Below are positions 45,629-59,600 of a stretch of 64,000 nt of DNA, one piece after another. The stretch covers positions 62,001 to 126,000 of the forward strand of contig JASAMV010007963.1 of assembly GCA_030248065.1 (NCBI GenBank), read 5' to 3'. The notes below the pieces were generated by a model that did not search any database, was not told where the DNA came from, and was given only the letters and a program-made list of their open reading frames with translations. The translations under genes and the position numbers were made by a program. Source of the stretch: Rhynchonema sp. JSB1_4 (Eukaryota; Nematoda; Chromadorea; Monhysterida; Xyalidae). How positions within the stretch are numbered: the stretch's first letter is position 1; each line of letters begins with the position of its first letter.

Positions 45629-46851
45629 CAGGGTTGGGTTAAAATAAGTAAAAAGTTTTTTTCTGCAAATTTTTTGTTAAAAAAGTTCGCCACTTTTTCA
45701 GTTTTCAAAAATTAGAAACGTAAGTTCACCTTTTTTTATTATTTCGTAACATTTTTATTATTATTTTTAGCTTTTTTGTTGTAAAATGCATGCTTTGTGC
45801 ATGTTTCGGCTTGTTTTTCTCAAAAACCGGCCTGTGGCGCTTGTGTTTCGCTTCGGTATAATATCACTGCAACGTTAGGGCGCCCTTAGTCATAGTGGAA
45901 AATGGAAATGGAAATGCAAAAAATAATCTATGTCCAAGTTTTCCATTTCCATTTCCATTATGACTAAGGGCATATTGGAAAATGGAAAATGGAAATGAAA
46001 CTGCAGCAGTCATGTTTTGACATGTGACAAAAACATTTTCTGTTCCACCCAATTCTCGGCAGCTGATTGGTCAGATTTCACACAGAAAATGTTTTGTTTC
46101 ATTTCCATTTTCCATTTTCCAGCATGCCCTTAGTCATAATGGAAATGGAAATGGAAAACTTGGACATAGAATATTTTTTTGCATTTCCATTTCTATTTTC
46201 CACTATGACTAAGGGCGCCCTTAGACAGTCAGCGGCTCTACTAAACGACCTAAATAGCCGTGATTATGCGCGCATTTAGTTCTTTCAAAAGGCAGATCTG
46301 CTTGAAGTATAATATTATCGTGCAAAAAAAGCCGGAGGTCACTCACCGCGGGTAATGCAGCTGTTTTCATGCCACTTTACTAATTAAATGCACCAGTTAT
46401 TTACCTCTCCCGTGACACGCCTTTACTTTTCATATTACAACCTACCATACATGTGGTGAACATTACCCCCAACACGAATTGTCACGTTATCAGGCTCGTT
46501 GTAGAAAACATCATCTCGCTGCTGCCCATTTGTAACACGCAACCGTTCGGTATCAACTATTCGTATGTTCTCAATGTAATCAAATATACTTAAAAATTTT
46601 CAAATGACAAATGACAACCGAAATTTATGTGGTCCGGTACAAAATTAAATTTTAAATCTTTTTAAAAAATTCAAAAAAGGTAAAAAAGTACGATAATAAT
46701 TTTTTTAATCCAACCCTGCACAAATGGGTGACAATTTTTCACGATGAGAACCGAAATTTTTATGGTCCTGTACAAAAGTAAATTTTAATTTTTTTAAAAA
46801 ATTTAAAAAAAGGTAAAAAAGTACGACAATAATTTTTTTAATCCAACCCTG
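45629..46851. mobile_element. hAT-type element upstream of G3 with a nested insertion
   Basis: It starts CAGGGTTGGGTT and ends AATCCAACCCTG, with flanks cacatttg and cacatatg (one mismatch). A second right end occurs at 46718, so the right terminus is duplicated. The copy at 52598-53481 lacks the nested 343-bp insertion. It contains a small coding-like frame on the minus strand (see findings). Confidence 0.75.
45878..46220. mobile_element. 343-bp Harbinger-like palindromic MITE, present in one duplicate only
   Basis: Ends GGGCGCCCTTAGTCATAGTG and CACTATGACTAAGGGCGCCC with TTA duplicated (45875-45877, 46221-46223). The duplicate has the empty site acgTTAgacag at 52842. The interior is largely ggaaatgg/ccatttcc repeats and is itself self-complementary. 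Confidence 0.9.
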
Positions 46852-47189
46852 CACATATGGCCATGTTCGACAGTCGGAGCTACGGGTACTTTACGGATTT
46901 GTCAATGGTCATCCTCACTTTTATACTTTGTTGAAACTCACATGAAGAACAGCTGTGACACATTAATGGGGCCCAATAGTCTGGCACCAACAAGGTTAAA
47001 AATTTCTGCATACATATCTGTATGTACGTCATGTGCAAGTACATGTATAGCAACATTGTCGATGTGATGTATTGCTCGCACATGACTATATGAGAATCCA
47101 TCCCCCTAATTTTCCTGCATTGACAAGGCGGATATTTGGCAATTTTTTTTCAAATTGAACCAGGTTTTGACAAGCACTTTGCATTGTTA

Positions 47190-47454
47190 TTGGTAGCACA
47201 ATGGCTATATAAGAATTCATCAAAATCAATCCTGATTTTCACGTTCAGTCACTCTTAACTACTGTGCTATTTGTGATTCTCACAAAACATTTTCAGCTGA
47301 AAATAATCTAGCAGATCAACCACGTTGCCGCAGGTCTGAAACATTCTCTTTACTACGTGTTTTGTGTACGATCACGCAACGCAACGTCATTGCCCCGTCT
47401 TTACGATTCAGGAAAAAAAGTTGACCAATTCTTATAAAGTCATTGTGCGACCAA
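47190..47454. mobile_element. Tc1/mariner-like MITE (unit 1 copy)
   Basis: TTGGTAGCACAATGGCTATA to AAAGTCATTGTGCGACCAA with TA on both sides. It is nested in an older element whose left end starts at 47072; that element's right end has been deleted here. Confidence 0.8.
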
Positions 47455-47575
47455 TATCAGTGAGAAGAATGAGAAACACACGTGTGCAGAAGTTTCACCC
47501 TGAATTCTAAGAAACCAAAATGGTTCAGGGTTCGGGTTACTGTAGCCACGTATGACATGCTTCATGTGTGAAAAC

Positions 47576-47831
<256 letters not shown>

Positions 47832-48620
47832 CAGGCAAAAAAAACACCCTTTGGATATGCCTTCTGGTTTGATACCAACAGACCGAACAATTGCAATTTA
47901 TCACACACCAACGCAACTTTCACATTGGAGCATTGCACTCAAAACCGGGGTTTGATTTATTACCATCCAATGGGATTGTGGCGTAATGGACAATGATAGT
48001 GTTTGCGAATCAACTGTAGAGTGAATATAATCCCAGATGTGCAAAACTATTGTTCGTTTGGCAAAATTTTGTGTCTGCACTGGAGACAAGTGCAATCGAT
48101 CACGCGTCAACTGCGCATTTGTATAGGACGCTAAAATAATATTTGATTTATCACCCACCATACATTGGACATTATTGTTACCTACTGTAGGTGTCAGTGT
48201 TTGATTCAAAGTCAGGAACTTTTGAACGCGGGTAATTTTGTGCCATTCAGGGTTCGTTCTTTGAAGATTTTATTGATGATTAGCATCTTGAGTGGCAACG
48301 TACGGGTTATGCCACGACATGACAAGAATGCGAAAGTCACCAATGCCTAGGCCGTAGCAGATGCATCTGCAGACACAAACGATTGTCGATCAGAAGACCG
48401 TAATGCTTGAGATGGTGAACAGTGTCTGAGTCAGTAGTGAATAGTAGCACTAACACGCACTGAAAAAGCGAAAAGCAAAGTGAAGAAAAAGTCTAATTTT
48501 AAGAAAATACAGGAAATTGGAAGGTATACTCACAGCAAGGCAAGCATTTTTACCACAAGTAGTGAGCAAGAAACAATTCCGCCAAAATCACGTACAAACA
48601 CTTTTCTTCTACCCAACAGC

Positions 48621-51600
48621 TCAATAAACGGCATCATAGAACGTGTACCCAGTCTGACTGATGACAATACTTGTCTGACTGTAGGTGGCGTTGTGGAGAA
48701 GGCATGTTGTGGTTGAGGCATCGTAGCTGATTGACCCGCAAATTTGCCTATTGGCTGCGCACAAACGACCTGTAGATATTGAGAAGCTGAATCGGTTTGA
48801 CCAACAGAACAGCACAACTCACCAACAGTGACATCAAGTTTGAAGGCATGGACAACGATTGCAGAACAGAGACGATGGCACATTTCCGTTTGCTGCCAAG
48901 CATTTTGAGATAAACGCGGTTGCACTGCAGCTCAAATTTGGGCAGCATGTTGGCTGTTCTAACCATGATGTAACACATATTATGCTGGTTCTAAAATTAC
49001 GTCTCGTTATCGCTAATCACAGTGTGACCTGTACTTGTCGAATTTTTTTGGTCGTAGACGTGAATATTTTCCTGTTCATACGGCCCAAAACACCCACCGC
49101 AAAACAGAACATCGGCTGCATTCGCGTCTGAGTGAACAATCACCGAACTGTGAACCGTTTGATCCGCGCCTCGGTAGACAAAACCAGCAGTAACGCCCTG
49201 GTTCACATCCAGATTGATTGTTGGGGCTGAAGAGTGAATGCGTGAATCAGTGTGCGGGTTGAACGGTTAAAGGACAGTGGCTAAAAAGTTGTGCTCAAAG
49301 TAACCCTGCCGTTACGCAGAACATGAAATGTGATGAACTTACCAAAGGGTTCTCCTAGACAAGTGAAGCTTTTCCAACGCGGCAGGTTCGGACTGCAAGT
49401 GGTGCCGAGTGGACACGGTTGACTATCACACGGATTTTCGCCTAAAAACAGCGAATGTTTAGTTATCCTTGCGAGGTTTGTATATTTTTAATAATGGAGA
49501 TAGAATGCACAAAAACGTAATTCAACTCTGGATTTCTCTTTCGCTAATTTGTGGCTTTGGCTTCCATTTGAGCCTTGGCTTAAGCTTAGGCTCCAGCCAG
49601 GAAGACCTGACCAACATTTGACACAACCACGCCTGATTTTAAGACTGAAGCGAAAACAAAACTGCACTAGGATACGGCATTTTCGCGTCAGTTGGAGTAC
49701 AGTTTTGTTTATCCTGGTATCTCAACTTTGCTACTAGGGTCAGCGTCAGGGCGGGACCTCGATTCACAGCCCAGCGTCTATGTCATCACAGTGTTTTGCG
49801 AACTTCCTTTCAGACCCTCGGCTTGGGGCAATCAGAAAACGATGTCCGTATACTAACAAAATGTGAAAATCTGCTCAAGTTTCTCCCCAAAACGCTAAAT
49901 TTTTCTCCAGAAAGTAAATTTACTAGGATTAAAGTGCTCTCGGAGAGCTGTATCTTGTTACGCATTAAAAACCCTAACGTTCTGATGCTACAAAGGGGAA
50001 AACAAGTACATTATGTAGATTACTGTTTTTTCTGATGCTATGATGGGTTAGAACTATGGTGACCAGACCAGATGCAGCAATAACTTCAAGATACAGGCGC
50101 CGCGGGCGGGCTGGGAGGCTGGACAATCTCTTCGACCCTGACACTGTCCAATAAACATATGAGAATATGTTGTCAGTCTTAGCTAAATCCCGGCATCTTG
50201 GTCCCGCCATTTCAATCAATTCACAAGCCCAGGTGCTACTGCAAATTTGGCTGACCAACAATGGAGCTCTAAGGGTGGAATTTTCTAAACGGTGTAAAGG
50301 TCAGTTGGGCGTAAAAGTCGACGTAATGTTCGCTCGAAAGCTCGGTCGGCGTAGCTCGGTGTAAACGAGAAACATTGCCTGTTATTAACGTGGAATGTTT
50401 CAAGTTGACACCGAGGTCTATCACACTGAGCTGTCGACCGAGCTTTCTATCGACCCAACTGACCTTTACACCGTCTCGAAAATATCACCCTAAGACCGAC
50501 TCTCAGCGCCACTGCAAACCACCCAGCGCTAGTGCAAATATTGCAGCGAGCGCAAAAAAAAGAAAAAGTAGTTAGGCCAATAAATAAATAGCTTCTTGTG
50601 CTCCAGTAACTGTTCGTACCTAAATCTGGGTTCCGAATCCGTGAGGCTGTGGCCAAACAATAAATACCGTCAGTTCAAGCACCGCTGTTTGAGCAGCTGA
50701 CTAATTGCACTTCGTACTTACGGTATTCACAGATTACATTGAAAATGTCAGTACAAATGACATCGCGAAGTCCGAGATTCGGTGAAACCCATTGCAGCGT
50801 AACGCAGGTTTGTGGAGGCGGATTGTTATTTGGGTCAGCTGAAAAAACGCAGATGGCGACCGGGGGATCTATGCATGGTATACATAGTCTAAAATCGAAA
50901 TGTGTGCGTCCAGATAAATATGTCGCACTGGTCGACAGACAACCACATAATGCGTGCTCACAGACTGACACACCTCCATACCACTTTTCGTTGCCATCGA
51001 ATTCCGTCACAACTCCAACCGACGTGATATTGTCGCCCCAGAACCATCCGCCACCTGGCTCAATGCTGGTGTCCAGTTGATAACCGGATGTGTAGAAGTT
51101 GGCGGACTTGGGGTTAGGAATCTACATACAGTACAAGTTAGGGCTCTTCATTTATAAGTTACGTTTACTTGTTTCGACGGTTGTGAACACGACTAACGAT
51201 AAGATTATCCTTCAAGATCTCGGCAATGCTTGAATTGTACACAGCCGGCAATCTCCACGGCGTCAGTCCACCCACGTTCAGGTTCGAACAATAGGACACA
51301 GATCCGCTGTAATTCTCGAAAGGAGTCGGCTGGCTGGTATCGTACACGAAACAGGCATCGTCATAGAAATATGACCAATAGCTGGATGTCCCATTAATCG
51401 CAGCACACGTCGCAGACAGATCTGTGCAATAGTGCATTGAATAAGGAATCGCATCCATGGAGAACCAATTTTCTGCTGCTGTGTCAAAATCAGATTCATC
51501 AGGCTGCGGTTATATTCGTTCCGCGGAACTGAAGGAACAAGTTTAGGAGCGATCATATTTGTTGACGGCGTTGTGTTTGTCTGACTACTCTTCAGCAGTG

Positions 51601-52054
51601 CATAGCAGCATGTAACAATGTATCCGTCGACGAATTATTTCGTCCTGAACATGTGCGGCTGAATCACAACGACTGTTCCTCCACTTTCTTTGTACTGAAG
51701 TTGGTGGAGGAATTCGCGTTTTGATACAACCGTTTGCAGCGCACCGTATTAGTTGCAGGCAGGGTTGGGCAAAAAAAACGACGGCGTTTTTTTTCTTAAA
51801 AAAACCTTTTTTTGAAAAAAAAAACGTTTTTTGCCCAACCCTGGTTGCAGGAGCACCTATAGTGTCAGACAAAGCCGTGTACGCTGCAGGTCCTATTTGA
51901 GCCAAGCTCTCGTCAGTGGCCCGTGGCAATCGTTCCTCCAGTTCCGCGGAATAAGTATAACCGCACCGTAAAGTCAGAAGTTCTTGACAAACGCACTTTG
52001 GCCCAGTATTACACGTATGACTGATGCAATTACCAATGCCACGATCACAAACAT
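48621..52054 (-). CDS. G4: secreted CTLD-EGF-PAN protein
   Basis: Exons: 52054-51997 (signal peptide, same as G3), 51421-51198, 51121-50974, 50838-50722 (CTLD), 49441-49343 (EGF-like), 49226-49098 and 48769-48621 (PAN/Apple-like, RLCAANRQICGSISYDASTT). The sum is 924 nt, 307 residues, all phases consistent and no stops. The CTLD half is nearly identical to G3 and differs mainly in the second and third exons. The PAN half is a different, shorter type that ends GYTFYDAVY. The 5' and 3' halves therefore have separate histories, explained by the tandem duplication with breakpoints near the EGF exon. All splice sites are canonical. By domains it is an extracellular recognition protein; its ligand is unknown. 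Confidence 0.82.
51760..51843. mobile_element. hAT-type mini element (unit 2 copy)
   Basis: Same position, ends and gttgcagg duplication as 44797-44882. It differs only in lengths of A/T runs. Confidence 0.9.
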
Positions 52055-52597
52055 GGCCGATGGTTTTATCCGAGAATTCGTTTGCGCAAAATCGCCGTGT
52101 TAGAATTGATCTGCCATCTTTTTGTCAGAGAGATATTGTTTTTTGGAGAGACGAGAGCAGCTTATACTGTTGACTGAGCGCGCTTCTGGCGGACAGTAAA
52201 AGCGAAGCATGCAAAATGACTATTGACCATATCAAACATTGTCAAACAGCAAGAGAATGGAATCAGTATCGAGAAACCCAATGAATAATATAGATTCTGT
52301 ATCTGTAACCCTATTTGTTCTAATCCAATCGTTTGATTGATCTCCATCGTGTTTCATGAGCATCCCAAAGCATAATACTGCTCCAAACAATGAAATGTGG
52401 TTTCAATGCTATCAAACAACAAAGTCGCGACATTAATAAGAATATGCGGTTCCTGCGGAAAAGCAAGCTTTATTTTATTATGTTGCCTCAGAGTTTGTTC
52501 GCAGTACTGCTAGCGGCGCCTGAAAACACTTCTGAATCGAAGTGTCGTTGCTCGAACCGCAAACCTGTAAATTTGCTTACTGTTTGCTACACATTTG

Positions 52598-53481
52598 CAG
52601 GGTTGGGTTAAAATAAGTAAAAAGTTTTTTTCTGCAAATTTTTTGTTAAAAAAGTTCGCCACTTTTTCAGTTTTCAAAAATTAGAAACGTAAGTTCACCT
52701 TTTTTTATTATTTCGTAACATTTTTATTATTATTTTTAGCTTTTTTGTTGTAAAATGCATGCTTTGTGCATGTTTCGGCTTGTTTTTCTCAAAAACCGGC
52801 CTGTGGCGCTTGTATTTCGCTTCGGTATAATATCACTGCAACGTTAGACAGTCAGCGGCTCTACTAAACGACCTAAATAGCCGTGATTATGCGCGCATTT
52901 AGTTCTTTCAAAAGGCAGATCTGCTTGAAGTATAATATTATCGTGCAAAAAAAGCCGGAGGTCACTCACCGCGGGTAATGCAGCTGTTTTCATGCCACTT
53001 TACTAATTAAATGCACCAGTTATTTACCTCTCCCGTGACACGCCTTTACTTTTCATATTACAACCTACCATACATGTGGTGAACATTACCCCCAACACGA
53101 ATTGTCACGTTATCAGGCTCGTTGTAGAAAACATCATCTCGCTGCTGCCCATTTGTAACACGCAACCGTTCGGTATCAACTATTCGTATGTTCTCAATGT
53201 AATCAAATGTACTTAAAAATTTTCGACAATTTTTCACGATGACAACCGAAATTTTTGTGGTCCGGTACAAAATTAAATTTTAAATCTTTTTAAAAAATTC
53301 AAAAAAGGTGAAAAAGTACGATAATAATTTTTTTAATCCAACACTGCACAAATGGGTGACAATTTTTCACGATGAGAACCGAAATTTTTGTGGTCCTGTA
53401 CAAAAGTAAATTTTAATTTTTTTAAAAAATTTAAAAAAAGGTAAAAAAGTACGACAATAATTTTTTTTTAATCCAACCCTG
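52598..53481. mobile_element. hAT-type element upstream of G4 (unit 2 copy)
   Basis: CAGGGTTGGGTT to AATCCAACCCTG with flanks cacatttg and cacatatg. It lacks the nested 343-bp insertion of the unit 1 copy. Confidence 0.75.
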
Positions 53482-53819
53482 CACATATGGCCATGCTCGA
53501 CAGTCGGAGCTACGGGTACTTTACGGATTTGTCAATGGTCATCCTCACTTTTATACTTTGTTGAAACTCACATGAAGAACAGCTGTGACACATTAATGGG
53601 GCCCAATAGTCTGGCACCAACAAGGTTAAAAATTTCTGAATACATATCTGTATGTACATCATGTACAAGTACATGTATAGCAACATTGTCGATGTGATGT
53701 ATTGCTCGCACATGACTATATGAGAATCCATCCCCCTAATTTTCCTGCATTGACAAGGCGGATATTTGGCAATTTTTTTTCAAATTGAACCAGGTTTTGA
53801 CAAGCACTTTGCATTGTTA

Positions 53820-54084
53820 TTGGTAGCACAATGGCTATATAAGAATTCATCAAAATCAATCCTGATTTTCACGTTCAGTCACTCTTAACTACTGTGCTAT
53901 TTGTGATTCTCACAAAACATTTTCAGCTGAAAATAATCTAGCAGATCAACCACGTTGCCGCAGGTCTGAAACATTCTCTTTACTACGTGTTTTGTGTGCG
54001 ATCACGCAACGCAACGTCATTGCCCCGTCTTTACGATTCAGGAAAAAAAGTTGACCAATTCTTATAAAGTCATTGTGCGACCAA
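53820..54084. mobile_element. Tc1/mariner-like MITE (unit 2 copy)
   Basis: It has the same ends and TA flanks as 47190-47454, and is nested in the 53702-54823 element. Confidence 0.8.
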
Positions 54085-54205
54085 TATCAGTGAGAAGTAT
54101 GAGAAACACACGTGTGCAGAAGTTTCACCCTGAATTCTAAGAAACCAAAATGGTTCAGGGTTCGGGTTACTGTAGCCACGTATGACATGCTTCATGTGTG
54201 AAAAC

Positions 54206-54677
<472 letters not shown>

Positions 54678-54999
54678 GATCACTCCCGATAAATAAAGCG
54701 GGAAAAGAAAGAGAAAATAACTGCTTGTCAAAACCTGGTTCAATTTAAAAAATCCTCGGAAACCCTCCTTGACCATGTAGGAAAATAGGGGGGTGGATTT
54801 TCATATAGTCATTGAGTGAACAATAACCGATCCAGGCAAAAAACACCCTTTGGATATGCCTTCTGGTTTGATACCAACAGACCGAACAATTGCAATTTAT
54901 CACACACCAACGCAACTTTCACATTGGAGCATTGCACTCAAAACCGGGGTTTGATTTATTACCATCCAATGGGATTGTGGCGTAATGGACAATGATAGT

Positions 55000-55712
55000 C
55001 AGGGTTGGGCAAAAAAAAATTTTTTTTTTTAAAAAAAAAATTTTTTTAAACAAAAGAAGGTTTTTGAAAAAATTTTAAAAAAAAAAAATTTTTTTTTAAA
55101 AATTTTTGGGGGAACAAAATGTTCTAAAACGTCCAAAAATGGCCTTTTTGGGGGTTATTTTTTGTCATTTTTTCTCAAAGGTCGCAAAATTTTCTTCACA
55201 AAATCACCTTTGGGGCATGTATTTGGTACCTAAAATACCCCAAATGATGTTATTATACCTTCCCGTGATACATGGGACACGGTATGCACGTGCCTACATG
55301 GTACTTCGATGTCATGCCCCATCAAGTCGGTCATATACGACTGATTCAGCTACCCGACAAGTATTTCTGCAGCTTATATTCTCAATTCTGTGTGGTTTAT
55401 GAGTGAATCTTGCTTATTCGGCCACAAACTGTTGTGTCTGATACCACAGAGCAGCAATCATTGGTCCATATCAAGCACAGACTGTTGGATCGCACCTAAA
55501 TGACGTAAACACCCTTGATAAGTGATGCAAACCAAGTCACGAAAGTGACTTGTCAATTAAAGTTGCATTTTTTGGCGATTTTGCGCGTTTTTAGGCAAAT
55601 TTGGTAAAATTTCCCCGTATCTCGGACTTTTTAAAAAAAATTTTTTTTTACAAAAAAAAATTTTTTTTTTAAAAAAAAACTTGTTTAAAAAAAATTTTTT
55701 TTTCCAACCCTG
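55000..55712. mobile_element. 713-bp hAT-type MITE, absent from the duplicate
   Basis: CAGGGTTGGGC to TTCCAACCCTG, flanked by atgatagt (54992-54999, 55713-55720). The empty site, with a single atgatagt, is at 47993-48000 in unit 1. Confidence 0.93.
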
Positions 55713-57220
55713 ATGATAGTGTTTGCGAATCAACTGTAGAGTGAATATAATCCCAGATGTGCAAAACTATTGTTCGTTTGGCAAAATTTTGTGTCTGCAC
55801 TGGAGACAAGTGCAATCGATCACGCGTCAACTGCGCATTTGTATAGGACGCTAAAATAATATTTGATTTATCACCCACCATACATTGGACATTATTGTTA
55901 CCTACTGTAGGTGTCAGTGTTTGGTTCAAAGTAAGGAACTTTTGAACGCGGGTAATGTTGTGCCATTCAGGGTTCGTTCTTTGAAGATTTTATTGATGAT
56001 TAGCTTCTTGAGTGGCAACATACAGGTACTGCTACGACACGACAAGAAAGCGAAAGTCACCAATGCCTAGGCCGTAGCAGATGCATCTGCAGACACAAAT
56101 GATTGTCGATCAGAGGACCGTAACGCTTGAGATAGTGAACAATTTCTAAGTTAGTAGTGAATGGTAGCACTTAACACGCACTGAAAAAGCGAAAAGCAAA
56201 GTGAAGAAAAAGTCTAATTTCAAGAACATACAGGAAATTTGAAGGTATACTCACATCAAGGCGAGCATTTTTGCTATTAGCAGTGAGCAAGAAATAATTC
56301 CGCCAAAATCACGTATACAAACACTTTTCTTCTGCCCAACAGCGCAATAAACGGCATCATAGAACTAGTACCCAATCTGACTGATGACAATACTAGTCTA
56401 ACTGTAGGTGGCGTTGTGGAGACGGCACGTTGTGATTGAAGCATCGTAGTTGATTGGCCGGCACGCCTGGCGATTGGCTGCGCCTGCAGATATTGAGAAG
56501 TTGAATCGGTTTGACCAACAAACGATACAACTACTCACCAACTGTGACATCAAATTATAAGGCAAGGACTACGATTGCAGAACAGAGACGATGGCATATT
56601 TCCGTTTGCGGCCACATTTTGAAATAAACGCGGTTGTACTGCAGCTCAAATTTTGAGCAGCGTGTTGGCTGATCTAATCATGATGTAACCCATGTTACGC
56701 TGGTTTAAATTACAGTACATTCCCCATCTCGTTATCACTAATTACAGTGTAACCTAGACTTGTCGAATTTTCTTGTCATAGTCGTGAATATTTTTCAATT
56801 CACATGGCCCAAAACACCAATATCCCACCGCAAAACAGAACATCGGCTGCATTCGTGTCTGAGTGAACAATCACCGAACTGTGAGCCGTTTGATCCACGC
56901 CTCGGTAGACAAAGCCAGCGGTGACACCTTGGTTCACATTCAGATTGATTGTTGGGCCTGAAAAGTGAATGTGTGAATCAGTGTGCGGTCGAACGGTTAC
57001 TGTCCAGTGGCTAAAAATTTGGGCGCAAAGTAACGAAGCCGTGACGCAGAACATGAAATCACTGAACTTACTAGAGGGTTCTCCGAGACAGGTGAAGCTT
57101 TTCCAACGCGGCAAGTTCGGACTGCAAGTGGTGCCGAGTGGACACGGTTGACTGTCACACGGATTTTCCCCTAAAATAGTGAATGTTCAGTTATCCTTGC
57201 GAGTTTTGCATTGCTTGATA

Positions 57221-57413
57221 TTGGTCGCACAATGACTTTATAAGAATTGGCCAAATTTTTTCCTGAATCGTGATGCAGGAAAGTGACGGGACAATGACGT
57301 TGTGTTGCGCGATCACATGCAAAAATGCAGTCAGTAAAATGTTTCACACCCGCAGCAACGTGGGTGCTCTGATGAAAATGTTTCGTGAGAATCACAAATA
57401 GCACAGTGGTTAA
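57221..57413. mobile_element. Tc1/mariner-like MITE, truncated on the right
   Basis: It starts TTGGTCGCACAATGACTTTA after TA. Family similarity stops after cacagtggttaaa at about 57413. Confidence 0.75.
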
Positions 57414-57567
57414 AGGGGGGACTCATTGCTAAAAGTACTCTTTTTACGATTTCAACATGTAGCTGGGATGCGTGCGATCAGAACGCCACCAAGATAAAAT
57501 TAATCAGAAGAAAATCGGCCGAGATCGGTTGCAGCATTTGAATCGGTACAACCGGGAACAAAAATAA

Positions 57568-58410
57568 TTTTGGACCAGCTGCATTTTTATTGCAAATCAG
57601 GCAAAAGCTCATGAATCGTTAGATTTTGAGGGAGCAGCTAATGTTGGAGAAAAGAAAACGAAAATTCTAGCTTGGAGTTTTCTCTAACTGTGACGATTTC
57701 TTCCAAAATTCTGAGACCAGTTCTGGAACAGACCAATTTAGCCGCATTGATTTATCCATTATAAAGGTATACCGAACGATTCCGTCGGTCTCCATTCGCG
57801 GGTAGATACCGGTGGTGGACCACCTTTATTTGCGTCCTTCAGCGAACTATATGTAATCATCAAAACATTTTTACGTCACGGCCGATCCGTTGAGACACCG
57901 AAACCGACTCCGAGACCAGTTCTGGAACAGATCAATCTAGCCGTATTGATTTATTCTTTTGTAAAAGTGTACCCATCGATTCCATTGGACTCCAGTCGCA
58001 GGTAGGTACCGGTGGTGGACCACCTTTAGTTGCTTTCTAATGTGGTTACTATACGCTATCATCGAAAAATTTTCACTTCGGTGTCTCAACGGATCGGCCG
58101 TGACGTAAAAATGTTTTGATGATTACATATAGTTCGCTGAAGGACGCAAATAAAGGTGGTCCACCACCGGAATCTACCCGCGAATGGAGACCGACGGAAT
58201 CGTTCGGTATACCATTATAAAGGATAAATCAATGCGGCTAAATTGGTCTGTTCCAGAACTGGTCTCAGAATTTTGGAAGAAATCGTCACTGTTGGAGAAA
58301 ACTCCAAGCTAGGGTTTTCGTTCTCTTTTCTCCAACATCAGCTGCTCGCTCAAAATCCAACGATTCATGAGCTTTTGCCTGATTTGCAATAAAAATGCAG
58401 CTGGTCCAAA
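57568..58410. repeat. 843-bp inverted repeat with a third diverged copy in the loop
   Basis: Arms of about 330 bp (57568-57900, 58075-58410) are bounded by TTGGACCAGCTGCATTTTTA and its complement. The spacer repeats part of the left arm in direct orientation with divergence (gagaccagttctggaacaga and ccggtggtggaccaccttta). It lies in the position where G5 has lost its CTLD exons. Confidence 0.85.
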
Positions 58411-59229
58411 CCTGAAATTAATAATTTTGACTAAATAGTAAAAATAAAGCTTTAAAGAACCCGAATATTAAAAATATAATTGTTGTTAATTATGAGCAAA
58501 TCTACGTTGGCTCATGTGCATCCTTGGAGGTACGAGCAATAAATGAATTTTACACAAATTCATAATTTTAGCGTATTTTCGCTTCCGTCATATTTATAGC
58601 CTACCTATAGTTGTGACGGAATCGTGGCATTTGCGTCCGATGAAACTCCAACGTTATTGTCGTTTATCGATCAAAATCCAAGATTCTAGCTCGTATCTTG
58701 AGAAAAATCTCGGTAATTAAGTATATTTTTAATATCTGGCGTGCCATATATCACCTCGGTACATTGTAATTAAAATAGGAAAATATATAGGGGTCGCATA
58801 TACATATATGGCGGGAACTCTTTAAGGTCGTGGCTACGAAAGTGGGTTTTATAAGCAACACATTTTTTCAGAGATACTTTGGCCAAGAATTTCACGCAGG
58901 AGGGACGCAATTAACAATGCCACGACGATCACAAGCATTCTTGTTTGCGCCAAGTGGAGTGGTTAGAAGTGCTTTGTCATCTTGTTTCCTGTCGACCACT
59001 TCGAGAACATCAGCTAGATTGAACAAACTTCGGAACGACGGTAAATTGCGAGTATGCAAAGGCCAAATCACTACTCTTAGCGACCAAACGCTGCCAAACA
59101 CCAACAGAATGGTAAACTAAACACATCAAAATCCCATGCTAATTACGAAGCCCCATGGACTTTAAGTTACAGTAACCCTTTGTTCTATGTGTACATCGTC
59201 TGATTCATGTCAAACACATTTCATAGGCA

Positions 59230-59600
59230 TCATACATAAATGACAGTGGTGCCCTTTGCTTTCAAATGCACATTGAGCAGTGCCAATTTATCACACGCCG
59301 ACGTAACTTTTGCAGCTGAACATCCAAATCCAGGGTTTGAATTATGGCCATGTAAATTGGATACTGGCATGTTGGGCGTTGTTATACTTTTTTTGCGGAC
59401 ATCCATCTGCCTGTCAGATGGATATCATCTGATCCCAAATGCACAACTATTGTTTCTGTGGCGAAACCTTATGTCTCCATTTAGATGAGTTCAATCCATC
59501 ACGGGACAACTTTGCATTTGGATTTTAGCGTCGGATGCAAATTTCATTTATGATCATGCAATGAAACAAATAATGATAAAGTTTGGTTAGAACGTCAATT
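59230..59600. repeat. Diverged copy of the sequence at 47880-48210
   Basis: Shared stretches include caatttatcacac, ggtttgaattat versus ggtttgatttat, atcccaaatgcacaactattgtt versus atcccagatgtgcaaaactattgtt, and gcatttg.attttagcgtc. This suggests an older duplication extending to the right of G5. Confidence 0.55.

Larger units (their letters stand above)
56363..58938 (-). pseudogene. G5: decayed member of the CTLD-EGF-PAN family
   Basis: The signal-peptide exon 58938-58878 is intact (MLVIVVALLIASLLREILGQ, phase 1, GT donor). The next recognisable exons are the EGF-like module (about 57174-57076), PAN exon 1 (about 56958-56830) and PAN exon 2 (about 56488-56363). The three CTLD exons are missing; the space holds a MITE fragment and an 843-bp palindrome. 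In the last exon TAG occurs at 56400-56398, where G4 has CAG, and another TAG at 56367-56365. Nine bases that encode a cysteine are deleted near the start of that exon. Confidence 0.85.

Noticed and set aside
45421..45642. 73-residue frame with a hydrophobic start, identical in both duplicates
   Set aside because: It runs into the end of the hAT-type element and the duplicates are too recent for conservation to count as evidence.
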